Assembly (NCBI GenBank): GCA_965279705.1
Contig: OZ257257.1
Coordinates: 124,001 to 188,000 of the forward strand
Length of the DNA stretch: 64,000 nucleotides
Direction of reading: 5' to 3'
Source of the DNA: Stagnimonas sp965279705
Lineage (GTDB): Bacteria > Pseudomonadota > Gammaproteobacteria > Nevskiales > Nevskiaceae
Shown here: positions 47,132 through 59,600 of the stretch, piece by piece
How the letters are laid out: each line of letters opens with the position of its first letter
How positions within the stretch are numbered: position 1 is the first letter of the stretch
Notes under the pieces: generated by a model
What the model saw: only the letters and a program-made list of their open reading frames with translations
Told to the model about the DNA's origin: nothing
The model's database searches: none
Position numbers and translations under genes: made by a program

Positions 47132-47161
47132 TTGAGCGGTCTCGGCCAGAAGGGCTAGACT
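47132..47161 (+). promoter_or_regulatory. Candidate dnaA promoter
   Basis: TTGAGC (47132-47137) and TAGACT (47156-47161) are separated by 18 bases, with a start site near 47168 and a leader of about 28 bases to the ATG at 47196. The -10 is the same hexamer as in the divergent rpmH promoter. Confidence 0.5.
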
Positions 47162-47195
47162 TCCCTCCCAACAGTTGAATAACGGCACGCACGAG

Positions 47196-48521
47196 ATGTC
47201 TGGCGAAACCCTCTGGTTGGATTGCGTGCGCCGGCTCGAAGCCTTGTTGCCGGAATCCGACTTCAATACTTTTATCCGCCCTCTGCATCCGGTGCTGTCG
47301 ACCGAGCAGCTCACCCTGCTTGCGCCCAATCGTGTCGTCTGCGACCGCGTGCGCCGTGATTTTGTTGGCCCCATCCGCAAGGTGCTTTCGGAACTGCTGA
47401 GCTACGACCTGACGCTCAACGTCACCGTCGGCGCACCCAATCGCCCTGTGGTGGCACCGGATGCACAGGAAGAAATCGCCGCGCCCAGCAGCAGCGCCTT
47501 TGCCAGCAGCCGCCTCGACCCACGCTATACGCTGGATGCCTTCATCGAGGGCAAATCCAACTCACAGGCGCGGGCAGCCTCGCAATACGTGGCCGGCATG
47601 CCTGGCGGCCAGTACAACCCACTGCTGATTTATGGGGACTCAGGTCTGGGCAAAACCCATCTCATGCATGGCGTCGGTCACGCCATCCTCGCCAGTAACC
47701 CGAAGGCACGCATTGTTTATGTCGGCGCCGAGCAATGGCTCAACCAGTTCACCTCGGCCATCCGGCTGGGGCGAGCGGAAGAGTTCAAAAACCACTACCG
47801 CACGGCCGACGCACTGCTGATCGACGATATCCACTTCATTGCCGGCAAGGAGCGGACGCAGGAAGAGTTCTTCCATACCTTCAATGCTTTGATCGACGGC
47901 AAGAAGCAGATCGTACTGACCTGCGATCGCTATCCGAAAGAACTCGATGGCCTCGACGAGCGCCTGAAAACCCGCTTTGCCTGGGGTTTGTCGGTGCCGG
48001 TGGAATCACCCGATCTCGAAACCCGTGTCGCCATCCTCATCTCCAAGGCCGAACAACAGGGTCTGAAGCTCAAGGAAGATGTTGCCTTCCTGATCGCACG
48101 CCGTGTGCGCTCCAACGTGCGCGAACTGGAAGGCGCGCTCAACCGCCTGGTGGCCAGTGCCCGGTTGTCCGGCACAGCAGTCACTCCCGAATTTGCGACC
48201 GAGAGCCTGCGCGACATGTTCGCTGTCTACGATCGCGCCATCACGCTCGACAACATCAAGAAGGAGGTCGCTGGCTACTTCAACATCCGCCTTACCGACT
48301 TGAACTCGGTGCGCCGCACCCGCATGTTGGCGCGGCCTCGGCAGATCGCGATGTCTCTGGCGAAAGAACTGACCCAGCACAGCTTCACCGAAATTGGTGA
48401 TTCTTTCGGCAAAGACCACACTACCGTGCTGCACGCTCACCGCAAAGTGGCGGAATTGAGGGAGTCGGACGTTCGTGTGCGGGAGGACTACGCCAATCTG
48501 CTGCGCAAGCTGACAACCTGA
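47196..48521 (+). CDS. dnaA: Chromosomal replication initiator DnaA
   Basis: A 441-residue AAA+ initiator. Domain I (1-75, ETLWLDCVRRLEALLPESDF) mediates self-assembly; a short linker follows; domain III has Walker A GDSGLGKTH (147-155) and Walker B LLIDDIHF; domain IV ends with the DNA-binding signature DHTTVLHAHRKVAEL. The ATG at 47196-47198 gives the usual N-terminus; a TTG at 47175 would add seven residues. The linker (domain II) is short. Boxes for the protein lie just downstream. Confidence 0.97.
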   Translation: MSGETLWLDCVRRLEALLPESDFNTFIRPLHPVLSTEQLTLLAPNRVVCDRVRRDFVGPIRKVLSELLSYDLTLNVTVGAPNRPVVAPDAQEEIAAPSSSAFASSRLDPRYTLDAFIEGKSNSQARAASQYVAGMPGGQYNPLLIYGDSGLGKTHLMHGVGHAILASNPKARIVYVGAEQWLNQFTSAIRLGRAEEFKNHYRTADALLIDDIHFIAGKERTQEEFFHTFNALIDGKKQIVLTCDRYPKELDGLDERLKTRFAWGLSVPVESPDLETRVAILISKAEQQGLKLKEDVAFLIARRVRSNVRELEGALNRLVASARLSGTAVTPEFATESLRDMFAVYDRAITLDNIKKEVAGYFNIRLTDLNSVRRTRMLARPRQIAMSLAKELTQHSFTEIGDSFGKDHTTVLHAHRKVAELRESDVRVREDYANLLRKLTT

Positions 48522-48552
48522 GGACAAGTGACCGGATGCACTTTGTATAGCT

Positions 48553-48561
48553 TGTGGATAA
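48553..48561 (-). promoter_or_regulatory. DnaA box, perfect consensus
   Basis: TGTGGATAA on the plus strand reads TTATCCACA on the minus strand, an exact match to the high-affinity DnaA box. Confidence 0.8.
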
Positions 48562-48587
48562 GCTGCCAATAGATCGTCATCTCGAAC

Positions 48588-48596
48588 TTATCCACC
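48588..48596 (+). promoter_or_regulatory. DnaA box, one mismatch
   Basis: TTATCCACC differs from TTATCCACA only at the last base and faces the perfect box 26 bases to its left. Confidence 0.6.
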
Positions 48597-48737
48597 GTCT
48601 GTCCATAGCTGTTCAGCAGCTTGGCGCACGGCATCAAAGGTCTTATTTTTGTCTGCAACTAATTGATTTAATTGACGCTTTAGGTTTCTTCCACAAAAAA
48701 CCACGCGCCTTAATATTATTAAGAAAGGATTTATTAC

Positions 48738-49844
48738 ATGCACATTATCCACGTCCGCAATGAGCTTCTGGGCGCACTGTCCACGGTGGTGGGCGTGGTC
48801 GAACGACGTCAGACGCTGCCGATCCTCAGTAATGTCTTGCTCGAAGCCCGCGACGCCGAATTGATGGTGCGCGCGACCGATCTCGAGATCGAGATGGAAG
48901 TCTCGATCCCCGTGCAGAACCTCAAGGCCGGCAAGCTCACCGCCCCGGCGCGCAAGCTGCACGACATCCTGCGTGGTCTGCCTGAAGGCGCAGAGATCAG
49001 CTTCGAGTCCACCGACGAATCCCGCATGACGGTGCGCTCCGGCAAAAGCCGCTTTGCACTCGCTACGCTCTCGGCTGATGAGTTTCCCTCGCTCGGTGGT
49101 GTGCAGGCCGAGACCCACCTGACGCTGACCCACAAACAGCTGCGTGATCTGATCAACCGCGTCTCGTTCGCCATGGCGCAGCAGGACGTGCGCTATTACC
49201 TCAACGGCATGCTGCTGCACGTTGGTCCCAACTTCGTGCGTGCGGTCGCAACCGATGGCCATCGTCTGGCCCTTTCGGAACTGGTGATGGAGACCGGCAT
49301 CGCGGAGGAGATGCAACTGATCCTGCCGCGCAAGGCCGTGCTCGAACTGGCGCGCCTGCTTGATGGCGGCGATGCACCCGTCACGCTAGGCATCGGTGGT
49401 GGGCAGATCCAGGTGCAGCTCACCAATCTGCGCATCACCTCCAAGCTCATTGATGGACGTTTCCCTGACTATGAGCGCGTGGTGCCGGAGTCGCAGGATC
49501 GCCGGGTCGAAGGTGGTCGGGTCAGCGTGCGCTCGGCGCTGTCGCGCGCCGCGATTCTCTCCAATGAGAAGTTCCGCGGCGTACGTCTTCAGTTGGAAGG
49601 CAGCACCCTACGCATCCAAACGCAGAATCCGGAACGCGAAGAAGCCGAGGAAGAAGTCGAAGTCGCCCTTGAAGGCGAGCCGATGGAGATTGGCTTCAAC
49701 GTCACTTATCTACTCGACGCGCTCGATGCGATGACCACCGACAATTTCATCATGGAACTGCGCGGCCCCGATGCCAGCGGCCTTCTGTTCGAGACGGGTG
49801 AGACCACGCACAGCAAATACGTCGTGATGCCGATGCGCCTCTAA
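48738..49844 (+). CDS. dnaN: DNA polymerase III beta sliding clamp
   Basis: A 368-residue protein with the three repeated clamp domains (roughly 1-125, 126-245 and 246-368). It forms the ring that tethers polymerase III. VVERRQTLPILSNVLLEA at 17-34 and the end ETTHSKYVVMPMRL are typical of the family. AAGGA lies nine bases before the ATG. It follows the putative origin. Confidence 0.97.
   Translation: MHIIHVRNELLGALSTVVGVVERRQTLPILSNVLLEARDAELMVRATDLEIEMEVSIPVQNLKAGKLTAPARKLHDILRGLPEGAEISFESTDESRMTVRSGKSRFALATLSADEFPSLGGVQAETHLTLTHKQLRDLINRVSFAMAQQDVRYYLNGMLLHVGPNFVRAVATDGHRLALSELVMETGIAEEMQLILPRKAVLELARLLDGGDAPVTLGIGGGQIQVQLTNLRITSKLIDGRFPDYERVVPESQDRRVEGGRVSVRSALSRAAILSNEKFRGVRLQLEGSTLRIQTQNPEREEAEEEVEVALEGEPMEIGFNVTYLLDALDAMTTDNFIMELRGPDASGLLFETGETTHSKYVVMPMRL
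48745..48753 (+). promoter_or_regulatory. DnaA-box-like site inside the first dnaN codons
   Basis: TTATCCACG (one mismatch) covers codons 3-6 of dnaN (Ile-Ile-His-Val), next to the AT-rich stretch. It could be part of the origin or a site for DnaA control of dnaN. Confidence 0.45.
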
Positions 49845-49862
49845 GGGCGCATTGCGTTTTTG

Positions 49863-50957
49863 ATGAAGATCACGCGGCTCACCGCAGAGTCATTTCGGCG
49901 GTTCGAGTCGGCGGCCTTTGAGCCACACCCGCACCTCACGGTGCTGCACGGGGCAAATGCCTCGGGCAAGACCAGCCTGCTGGAAGCCGCCTACTTCGGC
50001 GCTCGTGCCACCAGCTTCCGTGCTCGCCGACTGGATGAGGTGGTGCTGGAGAAGCAGCACTCCGCTAGTGTCTCGCTCTGGATTGAGCACGATCCCAAGA
50101 ACCCTGCGACGCAATGGACGACCGCCATCAAGAGTGGCGAAGTCACCATTCGACGGTTGACCGAAGCCAGCAACCGCCGAGAACTGGCACAGGCGATCCC
50201 CGTGGTGTTGGTCGATCGCCAACTGCATCGCGTATTTGAAGAAGGCCCGGTCTACCGCCGTCGCTATCTCGACTGGGGATTGTTCTACGTGGAACCGTCT
50301 TTCTTCACGCTCTGGCGTCGCCATGAACGTGCGCTGCGCCAGCGCAATCAGGCGCTACGCCAACGCTCGCCTAGGGCCGAGATTGAAGTGTGGAACCCGG
50401 AGTTCATCGCTACCGCCAATGCGCTTCATCAATTGCGGCAGGCGCACGTCAAAGTCCTGGAGCAATCTGCACGGCGCTGGGTAGCCGAGCTACTGGAAAA
50501 CGAGCATTTCAGCTTTGGCCTGTCGTCGGGCTGGAACGAGCAACTGGGGCTGGAAGGTGCGCTGGCGGAGGGCTATGAAGGCGACCGCAAGATGGGCTTC
50601 ACTCACGCTGGTCCACACCGCGCCGAACTGCGCGTGCGCTTCGAGCAACGCGAAGCACGCGCCTTCGTCAGCCGAGGCCAGCAGAAGTTATTGGCTGTAG
50701 CGATGGCCTTAGCCCAAGCGCAACTGGTCAGTGAAATCACCGGCCAAGCCCCCATTATCTTGCTGGATGACCTCGAAGCCGAACTCGCCACCGAGTGGCA
50801 GCAGCGTCTCTTGAAAGCCCTGCTGAGATACCCCGGACAAAGCCTTGTCACGTCGCTAGAATGGCGTGATTCCCTGTTGCCATCCGGCACCAGTAGAACC
50901 GATTACGCCGTGTTCCACGTAGAACACGGCCATGTGGTGCCAGTGCTGGCACCCTGA
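49863..50957 (+). CDS. recF: DNA replication/repair protein RecF
   Basis: A 364-residue ABC-type ATPase that loads RecA at gaps with RecO and RecR. Walker A is GANASGKT (30-37), the signature region is FVSRGQQKLLAVAMALAQ near 270, and Walker B is PIILLDDLEAEL near 300. I use the ATG at 49863 rather than the adjacent TTG. The stop touches the first possible gyrB ATG (TGATG), so the two are translationally coupled. Confidence 0.95.
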   Translation: MKITRLTAESFRRFESAAFEPHPHLTVLHGANASGKTSLLEAAYFGARATSFRARRLDEVVLEKQHSASVSLWIEHDPKNPATQWTTAIKSGEVTIRRLTEASNRRELAQAIPVVLVDRQLHRVFEEGPVYRRRYLDWGLFYVEPSFFTLWRRHERALRQRNQALRQRSPRAEIEVWNPEFIATANALHQLRQAHVKVLEQSARRWVAELLENEHFSFGLSSGWNEQLGLEGALAEGYEGDRKMGFTHAGPHRAELRVRFEQREARAFVSRGQQKLLAVAMALAQAQLVSEITGQAPIILLDDLEAELATEWQQRLLKALLRYPGQSLVTSLEWRDSLLPSGTSRTDYAVFHVEHGHVVPVLAP

Positions 50958-50968
50958 TGGAACCAAAC

Positions 50969-53371
<2,403 letters not shown>

Positions 53372-53376
53372 GGCGG

Positions 53377-53408
53377 CATAATCGGCCGCATCCAATAGGG
53401 GGCGGCCG
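53377..53408 (+). promoter_or_regulatory. Candidate parA control site: -10 element and inverted repeat abutting the start codon
   Basis: CATAAT (53377-53382) is followed at once by CGGCCGC (53383-53389), and GCGGCCG (53402-53408) ends exactly at the parA ATG. The two arms are an inverted repeat with a 12-base centre, and each holds a CGGCCG palindrome 20 bases apart (two helical turns). The AGGGGG ribosome site lies in the centre. It may be an operator or a translation-blocking hairpin. Confidence 0.45.
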
Positions 53409-54149
53409 ATGAAAACACTCGCGCTGTATCACTTGAAAGGCGGCGTCGGCAAAACTGCCGCTGCGGTCAACATCGCCTGCCTGGCAGCACGGGCGCGCAT
53501 CCCGACGGTGTTGTGGGATCTCGACCCGCAAGGTGCGGCGAGCTGGACGCTTTCAGCGACACTCGTCGACGCCGGCAAGCCCAAGGCGCTGTGGAGCGGC
53601 TCAGCGCCCATAGGCGACTGGGTGCAGGAGACCGGCCGCAGCAATCTGTCCCTGATCCCCGCAGACCTCACCACGCGCCATCTCGACACCTGGCTGCGCA
53701 AGGACGACCCCGACACGCTGAAGCAGCTCCTCAAGCCTCTCAGCGAGCACTACGCCCTCTGTGTGCTCGACTGCCCACCGAGTCTCTCGCACCTCGCAGA
53801 AAACATTTTCGCGGCGGCGGATCGCGTGCTGCTGCCCACGGTACCCACGCACCTCTCGCTACGCGCGCTCAAGCAGCTGCTGGATCACTTCGGAGAGCAC
53901 AAGCTGCCGCGTGACAAACTCAGGGCCTTCTGGTCGTTGGCCGATCGCCGTCGCGGGCTACACAAGGCGCTGATCGAAGCCCCGCCGAAGTCCATGCCCA
54001 AGCTGTTGCGCGCGGTGATTCCGTACTCGACCGTGGTCGAGAAAATGGGTGAGCACAAGGCGCCGGTGGAGGATTACGCCAGCGACCACCCGGCCGCCGA
54101 GGCGTATCGGCTGCTCTGGAAAGAAGTGAAAGCGGAGCTGAAGCTGTAG
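53409..54149 (+). CDS. parA: ParA/Soj-family ATPase, orphan
   Basis: A 246-residue P-loop ATPase with the deviant Walker A KGGVGKT (10-16), Walker A' DLDPQGAASW near 38, and LCVLDCPPSLSHLAENIF near 115. Such proteins position chromosomes, plasmids or large complexes. No parB lies beside it in the window, and the next gene is a convergent flavin monooxygenase. A nearby origin makes a role in chromosome partition possible, but ParA-only relatives that position other cargo are equally likely. Confidence 0.85.
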   Translation: MKTLALYHLKGGVGKTAAAVNIACLAARARIPTVLWDLDPQGAASWTLSATLVDAGKPKALWSGSAPIGDWVQETGRSNLSLIPADLTTRHLDTWLRKDDPDTLKQLLKPLSEHYALCVLDCPPSLSHLAENIFAAADRVLLPTVPTHLSLRALKQLLDHFGEHKLPRDKLRAFWSLADRRRGLHKALIEAPPKSMPKLLRAVIPYSTVVEKMGEHKAPVEDYASDHPAAEAYRLLWKEVKAELKL

Positions 54150-54153
54150 CGCT

Positions 54154-55659
<1,506 letters not shown>

Positions 55660-55771
55660 GGCACGTCCTTGCGTTAAAAAAACCGTGCGCAATGCTGCCT
55701 GATCTCGCCTGACGTTGCAGCCGCAGTTCATCAGCTACCAACGCATCCGGGCAAGGCACGATGAACGGACG

Positions 55772-56863
55772 CTACTGCGCGTGCTGCTCCACCAAAGCTT
55801 GTACAGGGGCCAGGCGCGCCATCAATGCTTCCCGCGTGGGCGCGGTGACGGTAACGTGACCGATCTTGCGTTGCGGCTTGGGTGTCTTGCCGTAGCTGTG
55901 CACATGCACGCCGTCCAGTGCCGCCAGTGCAGGCGTGGACGGTGCGCTGCCGATGAGATTGACCATGGCCGTCGCGCCCCGCAGCGCAGTGCTGCCCAAT
56001 GGCAGGCCAGCGACGGCGCGTAGATGGTTCTCGAACTGCGAGCACGCCGCGCCCTCGATGCTCCAGTGCCCGGAGTTGTGCACGCGCGGCGCGATCTCGT
56101 TGGCCAGCAGCTTGCCGCCCGCGACAAAGAACTCGAACGCCATCACGCCCACATAGTCGAGATGCTCGGCCACGCGGCGTGCGTAGTCCTCACCCTCGGC
56201 TTGCAGCGGGTCGTTCTCGGTTGGGATGGCTGTGCGCAGGATGCCGTCGCGGTGCACGTTTTCCACCAGCGGATAAAAGCGCATCTCGCCATTTTGCGCG
56301 CGCACGGCGAGGCAGCTCACTTCGCGCTCGAAGGGGATGAACTCTTCGAGGATTAGCGGCTGGCTGCCGAGCTTGTCCCAGGCCGGTGCAAGGTCTTCGG
56401 TTGCGCGCAGCACGGCCTGCCCCTTGCCGTCGTAGCCCATGCGCCGCGTCTTGAGCACGCACGGCAGGCCCAGGTGATCCACCGCCAGGCGCAAGCCATC
56501 CAGCGAGCTGACGGCGATGTTGCCGGGCACCGGTACGGCCAGTTGGGCGAACAGCTTTTTCTCGTGCAGACGATCCTGCCCCGCCGTCAGCGCCTTGGGC
56601 GCCGGATAGAGCGGGATGCGGGCTGCTACGAACTCGGCCGAATGCGCAGACACATTCTCAAACTCGAAGGTGGCGACATCGACGCTGACGCAGAACTCCT
56701 GCAGCGCACGCTCGTCGTCAAAATCCGCCTTGATGTGCGTACCGAGAGGTGCTGCGCAGGCTTCGGTGGCCGGATCGAGAAACACGAAATCGAAGTCGAG
56801 CGGGTAGCCCGCCAGCGCGAGCATGCGACCCAACTGCCCTGCGCCCAAGATGCCAATTTTCAT
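55772..56863 (-). CDS. purK: 5-(carboxyamino)imidazole ribonucleotide synthase
   Basis: A 363-residue ATP-grasp enzyme of de novo purine synthesis that carboxylates AIR using ATP and bicarbonate. It starts MKIGILGAGQLGRMLALAGY; ATP-grasp elements include VLKTRRMGYDGKGQAVLR near 140, ILEEFIPFEREVS near 170, and NEIAPRVHNSGHWSIEGA near 255. It overlaps the purE stop by ATGA. Confidence 0.96.
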   Translation of the reverse strand: MKIGILGAGQLGRMLALAGYPLDFDFVFLDPATEACAAPLGTHIKADFDDERALQEFCVSVDVATFEFENVSAHSAEFVAARIPLYPAPKALTAGQDRLHEKKLFAQLAVPVPGNIAVSSLDGLRLAVDHLGLPCVLKTRRMGYDGKGQAVLRATEDLAPAWDKLGSQPLILEEFIPFEREVSCLAVRAQNGEMRFYPLVENVHRDGILRTAIPTENDPLQAEGEDYARRVAEHLDYVGVMAFEFFVAGGKLLANEIAPRVHNSGHWSIEGAACSQFENHLRAVAGLPLGSTALRGATAMVNLIGSAPSTPALAALDGVHVHSYGKTPKPQRKIGHVTVTAPTREALMARLAPVQALVEQHAQ

Positions 56864-57378
56864 GGAAGTTTCGGCAATTCCAGCGGTGCGTCTTCCAGCA
56901 CCTTGCGAGTCTGTTCGCTACGAAAGTGGTCGAGCCGCTCGGCCAGTGCGGCATCTTCATTGGCCAGCACGGCGGCGGCGAACAACGCCGCGTTGATCGC
57001 ACCCGCGCGACCAATGGCGACCGTGCCAACAGGGATGCCCGCCGGCATCTGCACGATTGAGAGCAGCGAGTCGAGCCCGTTGAGCGCCTTGCTCTGCACT
57101 GGCACGCCGAGCACCGGCAAGCGTGTCTTGGCAGCACACATGCCGGGCAGGTGGGCAGCGCCGCCGGCACCGGCAATGATGATCTTCAAACCACGCCCCG
57201 CAGCGGCCTCGGCGTAGTCAAACAGCAGGTCGGGCGTGCGATGCGCAGACACCACGCGCGCCTCGTGCGGCACGCCGAGATCCAGCAGCGTTTGCACGGC
57301 GTGCTGCATGGTGTCCCAGTCCGAGCGGGAGCCCATGATGATGCCGACGAGAGGTTTGCTGCTGTGACTTTCCGGCAC
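56860..57378 (-). CDS. purE: N5-carboxyaminoimidazole ribonucleotide mutase
   Basis: A 172-residue class I PurE. GIIMGSRSDWDTM near residue 11 and SAHRTPDLLFDYAEAA near 40 carry the substrate-binding Ser/Asp and the catalytic His; AGGAAHLPGMCAAKT near 70 follows. No ATG is available close to the conserved start, so I use GTG at 57376-57378, with AAGG six bases upstream. PurE and PurK act in sequence, and their genes overlap by four bases. Confidence 0.94.
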   Translation of the reverse strand: MPESHSSKPLVGIIMGSRSDWDTMQHAVQTLLDLGVPHEARVVSAHRTPDLLFDYAEAAAGRGLKIIIAGAGGAAHLPGMCAAKTRLPVLGVPVQSKALNGLDSLLSIVQMPAGIPVGTVAIGRAGAINAALFAAAVLANEDAALAERLDHFRSEQTRKVLEDAPLELPKLP

Positions 57379-57512
57379 GGGAGGCCTTCTGTGGTGCCAT
57401 GACTGGCGGGAAAGTGCGCAATTCTGCCATTGCCCGGGCGCGGCTGCATGACGACACGCCTGCGCGGTGCGACCATGCGCGACACAAAACCAAAAAACGT
57501 AATGGAGCCCCA

Positions 57513-58190
57513 ATGATCGACACCCGCCCTTCAGCCACCTCGCTACGCGATGCGCTGTGGTTTCACATCGCCTTTTTTCTGGTGGCGGTGCCGGTGGCCA
57601 TCGGCGTGCCGGACAAGTCGCTGGGTCGTGCGATCCTGATTCTCGCAGCGGTCTACAACATCCTGCTGCCCGCCATCGCCAACTGGCGCGGGCACCGCCA
57701 GTGGTATCTGCTCTGGGTGTTTCTGCTGCCGCTGAGCTTCACACTGCCCATGGCGGACTGGATGCTGGTCAAGCGCATGGGCACGCTGGTGTTCCCCGAC
57801 CATGGTGTACCCAAGTTCGCCAACGTGGTGCCGGTCTATTTCGCCGGGCTGTGGATCATGCTGCTGTGGCCGGTGAGCCTGTTCGCCTCGGCCATGCCGC
57901 GCAAATGGTCGTATCTCACTGCGGCACTGCTGGGCTTGGCGCTGTTCATCATCTGGGAGTGGGCCGCGCGACCGCTCAACCTCTGGCACGCCGTCAACGT
58001 GCGCATGTTCGCCGGCTTCGCTTTGTATCCGCTCATCCCGGAGGCATTGCTTTGCGTCGCCACGCTGTGGATGTGGCGCGCGACCACCATGTCACCGCGC
58101 TGGCAGAAAGTGCTGGGCGCCATGGGCGTGACGTTCTTCTACGCCGGCTGCTTAAGCTTGTTCCTGCTCTGGGTCGAGCTCAATCGCTAG
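57513..58190 (+). CDS. Uncharacterised six-helix membrane protein
   Basis: A 225-residue integral membrane protein with about six hydrophobic segments (near 16-34, 43-60, 69-88, 115-135, 143-162 and 198-220), and polar loops such as KRMGTLVFPDHGVPKF. GGAG lies six bases before the ATG at 57513. I do not recognise the family. It is divergent from purE and convergent with a SIMPL gene. Nothing nearby points to a function. Confidence 0.7.
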   Translation: MIDTRPSATSLRDALWFHIAFFLVAVPVAIGVPDKSLGRAILILAAVYNILLPAIANWRGHRQWYLLWVFLLPLSFTLPMADWMLVKRMGTLVFPDHGVPKFANVVPVYFAGLWIMLLWPVSLFASAMPRKWSYLTAALLGLALFIIWEWAARPLNLWHAVNVRMFAGFALYPLIPEALLCVATLWMWRATTMSPRWQKVLGAMGVTFFYAGCLSLFLLWVELNR

Positions 58191-58209
58191 CGCGGCTGCT
58201 GCCCAGCAA

Positions 58210-58929
58210 TCAGGGCAGCAACTCGAACTCGGCGGTGAGGGTTGATGTGGCACGGATCAGCCCGGCGCTGAAGCCGGTCTGCTCGTTGCCCGACATCTCA
58301 GGCGCGGCATCACTGGAGGCCTTCATCGCCATCAGGCGCGGCATCGGCACCGGCGGGTTGTAGGCCTGGCTGCTGGCGTTGACGGTGCGCGGCAGGCCCA
58401 GTTTCAGGCTCAGGCCTTCGGCGATCACGCCGGCCTGCGCGGCGGCGTCCGCCACGGCACGCGAAAGCGCCGTGCGTTCGGTCTCTTTCATCTTGCTGGA
58501 CTCCAGCACCGGCGCATTGATTTGGTTCACACCGGCCTTGGTCAGTCGCAGCAGCACGTCGCCCACCTTGTCGAGATTGCGCACGGTCACGTTGATCTCG
58601 CGGCGCGCGAAGTAGGCGCGAAACTTCTGCTGGTTATCCACCCAGTCGTATTCCGGGTTGACCGAATAACCTGCGGTGGAGATGTCCTCATCCTTCAGGC
58701 CCAGACCTTTCAGCTCTTTGAGGACGGCGCGGGTGCCGTCGTTGACTTTGGTCTCGGCAGCTCGCAGATCGACGTTGCGGGCCTCGATCGCCATCGACAA
58801 GCGTGCGCGGTCAGGGGCAACGGTCGCCTCGCCCTGACCCGTCACCTGCACCACGCGCGGCGCCAATTCGGCAGCCGAAGCGGCAAACGAAAAAGCGAGT
58901 AAGGCAACGGCGATTGGCAGACGGCGCAT
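58210..58929 (-). CDS. Periplasmic SIMPL-domain (DUF541) protein
   Basis: A 239-residue exported protein. The ATG at 58927-58929 has GAGG seven bases upstream and opens a signal peptide MRRLPIAVALLAFSFAASAAE. RVVQVTGQGEATVAPDRARLSMAIEA begins the SIMPL domain, then DISTAGYSVNPEYDW and ARREINVTVRNLDKVGDVL. Family members affect stress tolerance and outer-membrane traits, but their chemistry is not established. It is convergent with the membrane protein at 57513. Confidence 0.88.
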   Translation of the reverse strand: MRRLPIAVALLAFSFAASAAELAPRVVQVTGQGEATVAPDRARLSMAIEARNVDLRAAETKVNDGTRAVLKELKGLGLKDEDISTAGYSVNPEYDWVDNQQKFRAYFARREINVTVRNLDKVGDVLLRLTKAGVNQINAPVLESSKMKETERTALSRAVADAAAQAGVIAEGLSLKLGLPRTVNASSQAYNPPVPMPRLMAMKASSDAAPEMSGNEQTGFSAGLIRATSTLTAEFELLP

Positions 58930-59042
58930 GGTGAAATCCTCTGTTGGGAGCCGAAAGGCTAGCGCATTGAGATGAATGACTGCGGCCCCATCTTTCGGCA
59001 AGCGGTAACATGCGCCGCCTTCAAACTTTTGTCCGCATCGCC

Positions 59043-59600
59043 ATGAGCACCAGCCACGACCAAGAAACCGTCACCCTCACCCGGGACGTGATCGGCGTGC
59101 TTATTCCCCAAGGCACGAAGGTCGAGTTGCCCGAAGCCGCCGTGGCGCACATCACGCAGGCGCTGGGTGGCAGCTACACGGTGCAGGTGCAGGGGCATCT
59201 TTTCCGCATTGATGGGGCTGATGCCGACGCGCTGGGCAAGGCCAAGGCCAAGGGCATCGAGATCCCCGAGAACGCCACAGACAAGGAGATCGAGCTGGCC
59301 GTGTGGGCGCAGCTCAAGACCGTCTTCGACCCCGAAATCCCGATTGATATCGTCAACCTCGGCCTGGTCTACGACTGCCACGTGCTGCCCGGCGCAACCG
59401 ACGCCGAGCGCCGTGCCAGCATCCGCATGACATTGACCGCGCCCGGCTGCGGCATGGGCGACATCCTGGTCGAAGACGTGAAGACCAAGGTCAAGCAGGT
59501 GCCCAAGGTGAACGAGGTGGATGTGGAACTCACCTTCGATCCGCCGTGGACGCGCGAGATGATGAGCGAAGAAGCGCAGCTCACCGCAGGTTTCATGTAA
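59043..59600 (+). CDS. sufT: SufT-type iron-sulphur assembly factor (DUF59)
   Basis: A 185-residue protein. The first part (TLTRDVIGVLIPQGTKVELP) is the SufT-specific N-terminal segment; the second is a MIP18/DUF59 domain with ELAVWAQLKTVFDPEIPIDIVNLGLVYD and MTLTAPGCGMGDILVEDV, including the conserved Cys. It helps mature Fe-S proteins. Other suf genes are not in the window. The stop overlaps the apaG start (TAATG), so the two are co-translated. Confidence 0.9.
   Translation: MSTSHDQETVTLTRDVIGVLIPQGTKVELPEAAVAHITQALGGSYTVQVQGHLFRIDGADADALGKAKAKGIEIPENATDKEIELAVWAQLKTVFDPEIPIDIVNLGLVYDCHVLPGATDAERRASIRMTLTAPGCGMGDILVEDVKTKVKQVPKVNEVDVELTFDPPWTREMMSEEAQLTAGFM

Larger units (their letters stand above)
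48522..48753. other. Putative chromosomal replication origin (oriC)
   Basis: The 216-base dnaA-dnaN gap contains a perfect DnaA box on the minus strand (48553-48561), a near-perfect box on the plus strand (48588-48596), and an AT-rich stretch (about 48640-48740) suited to unwinding. Another near-perfect box lies in the first codons of dnaN (48745-48753). The gene order around it and the strand bias of flanking genes fit an origin. The rpmH-dnaA gap holds no good box. Confidence 0.7.

Noticed and set aside
48687..48695. Third DnaA box in the dnaA-dnaN gap
   Set aside because: TCTTCCACA has two mismatches in the core, too weak to claim.
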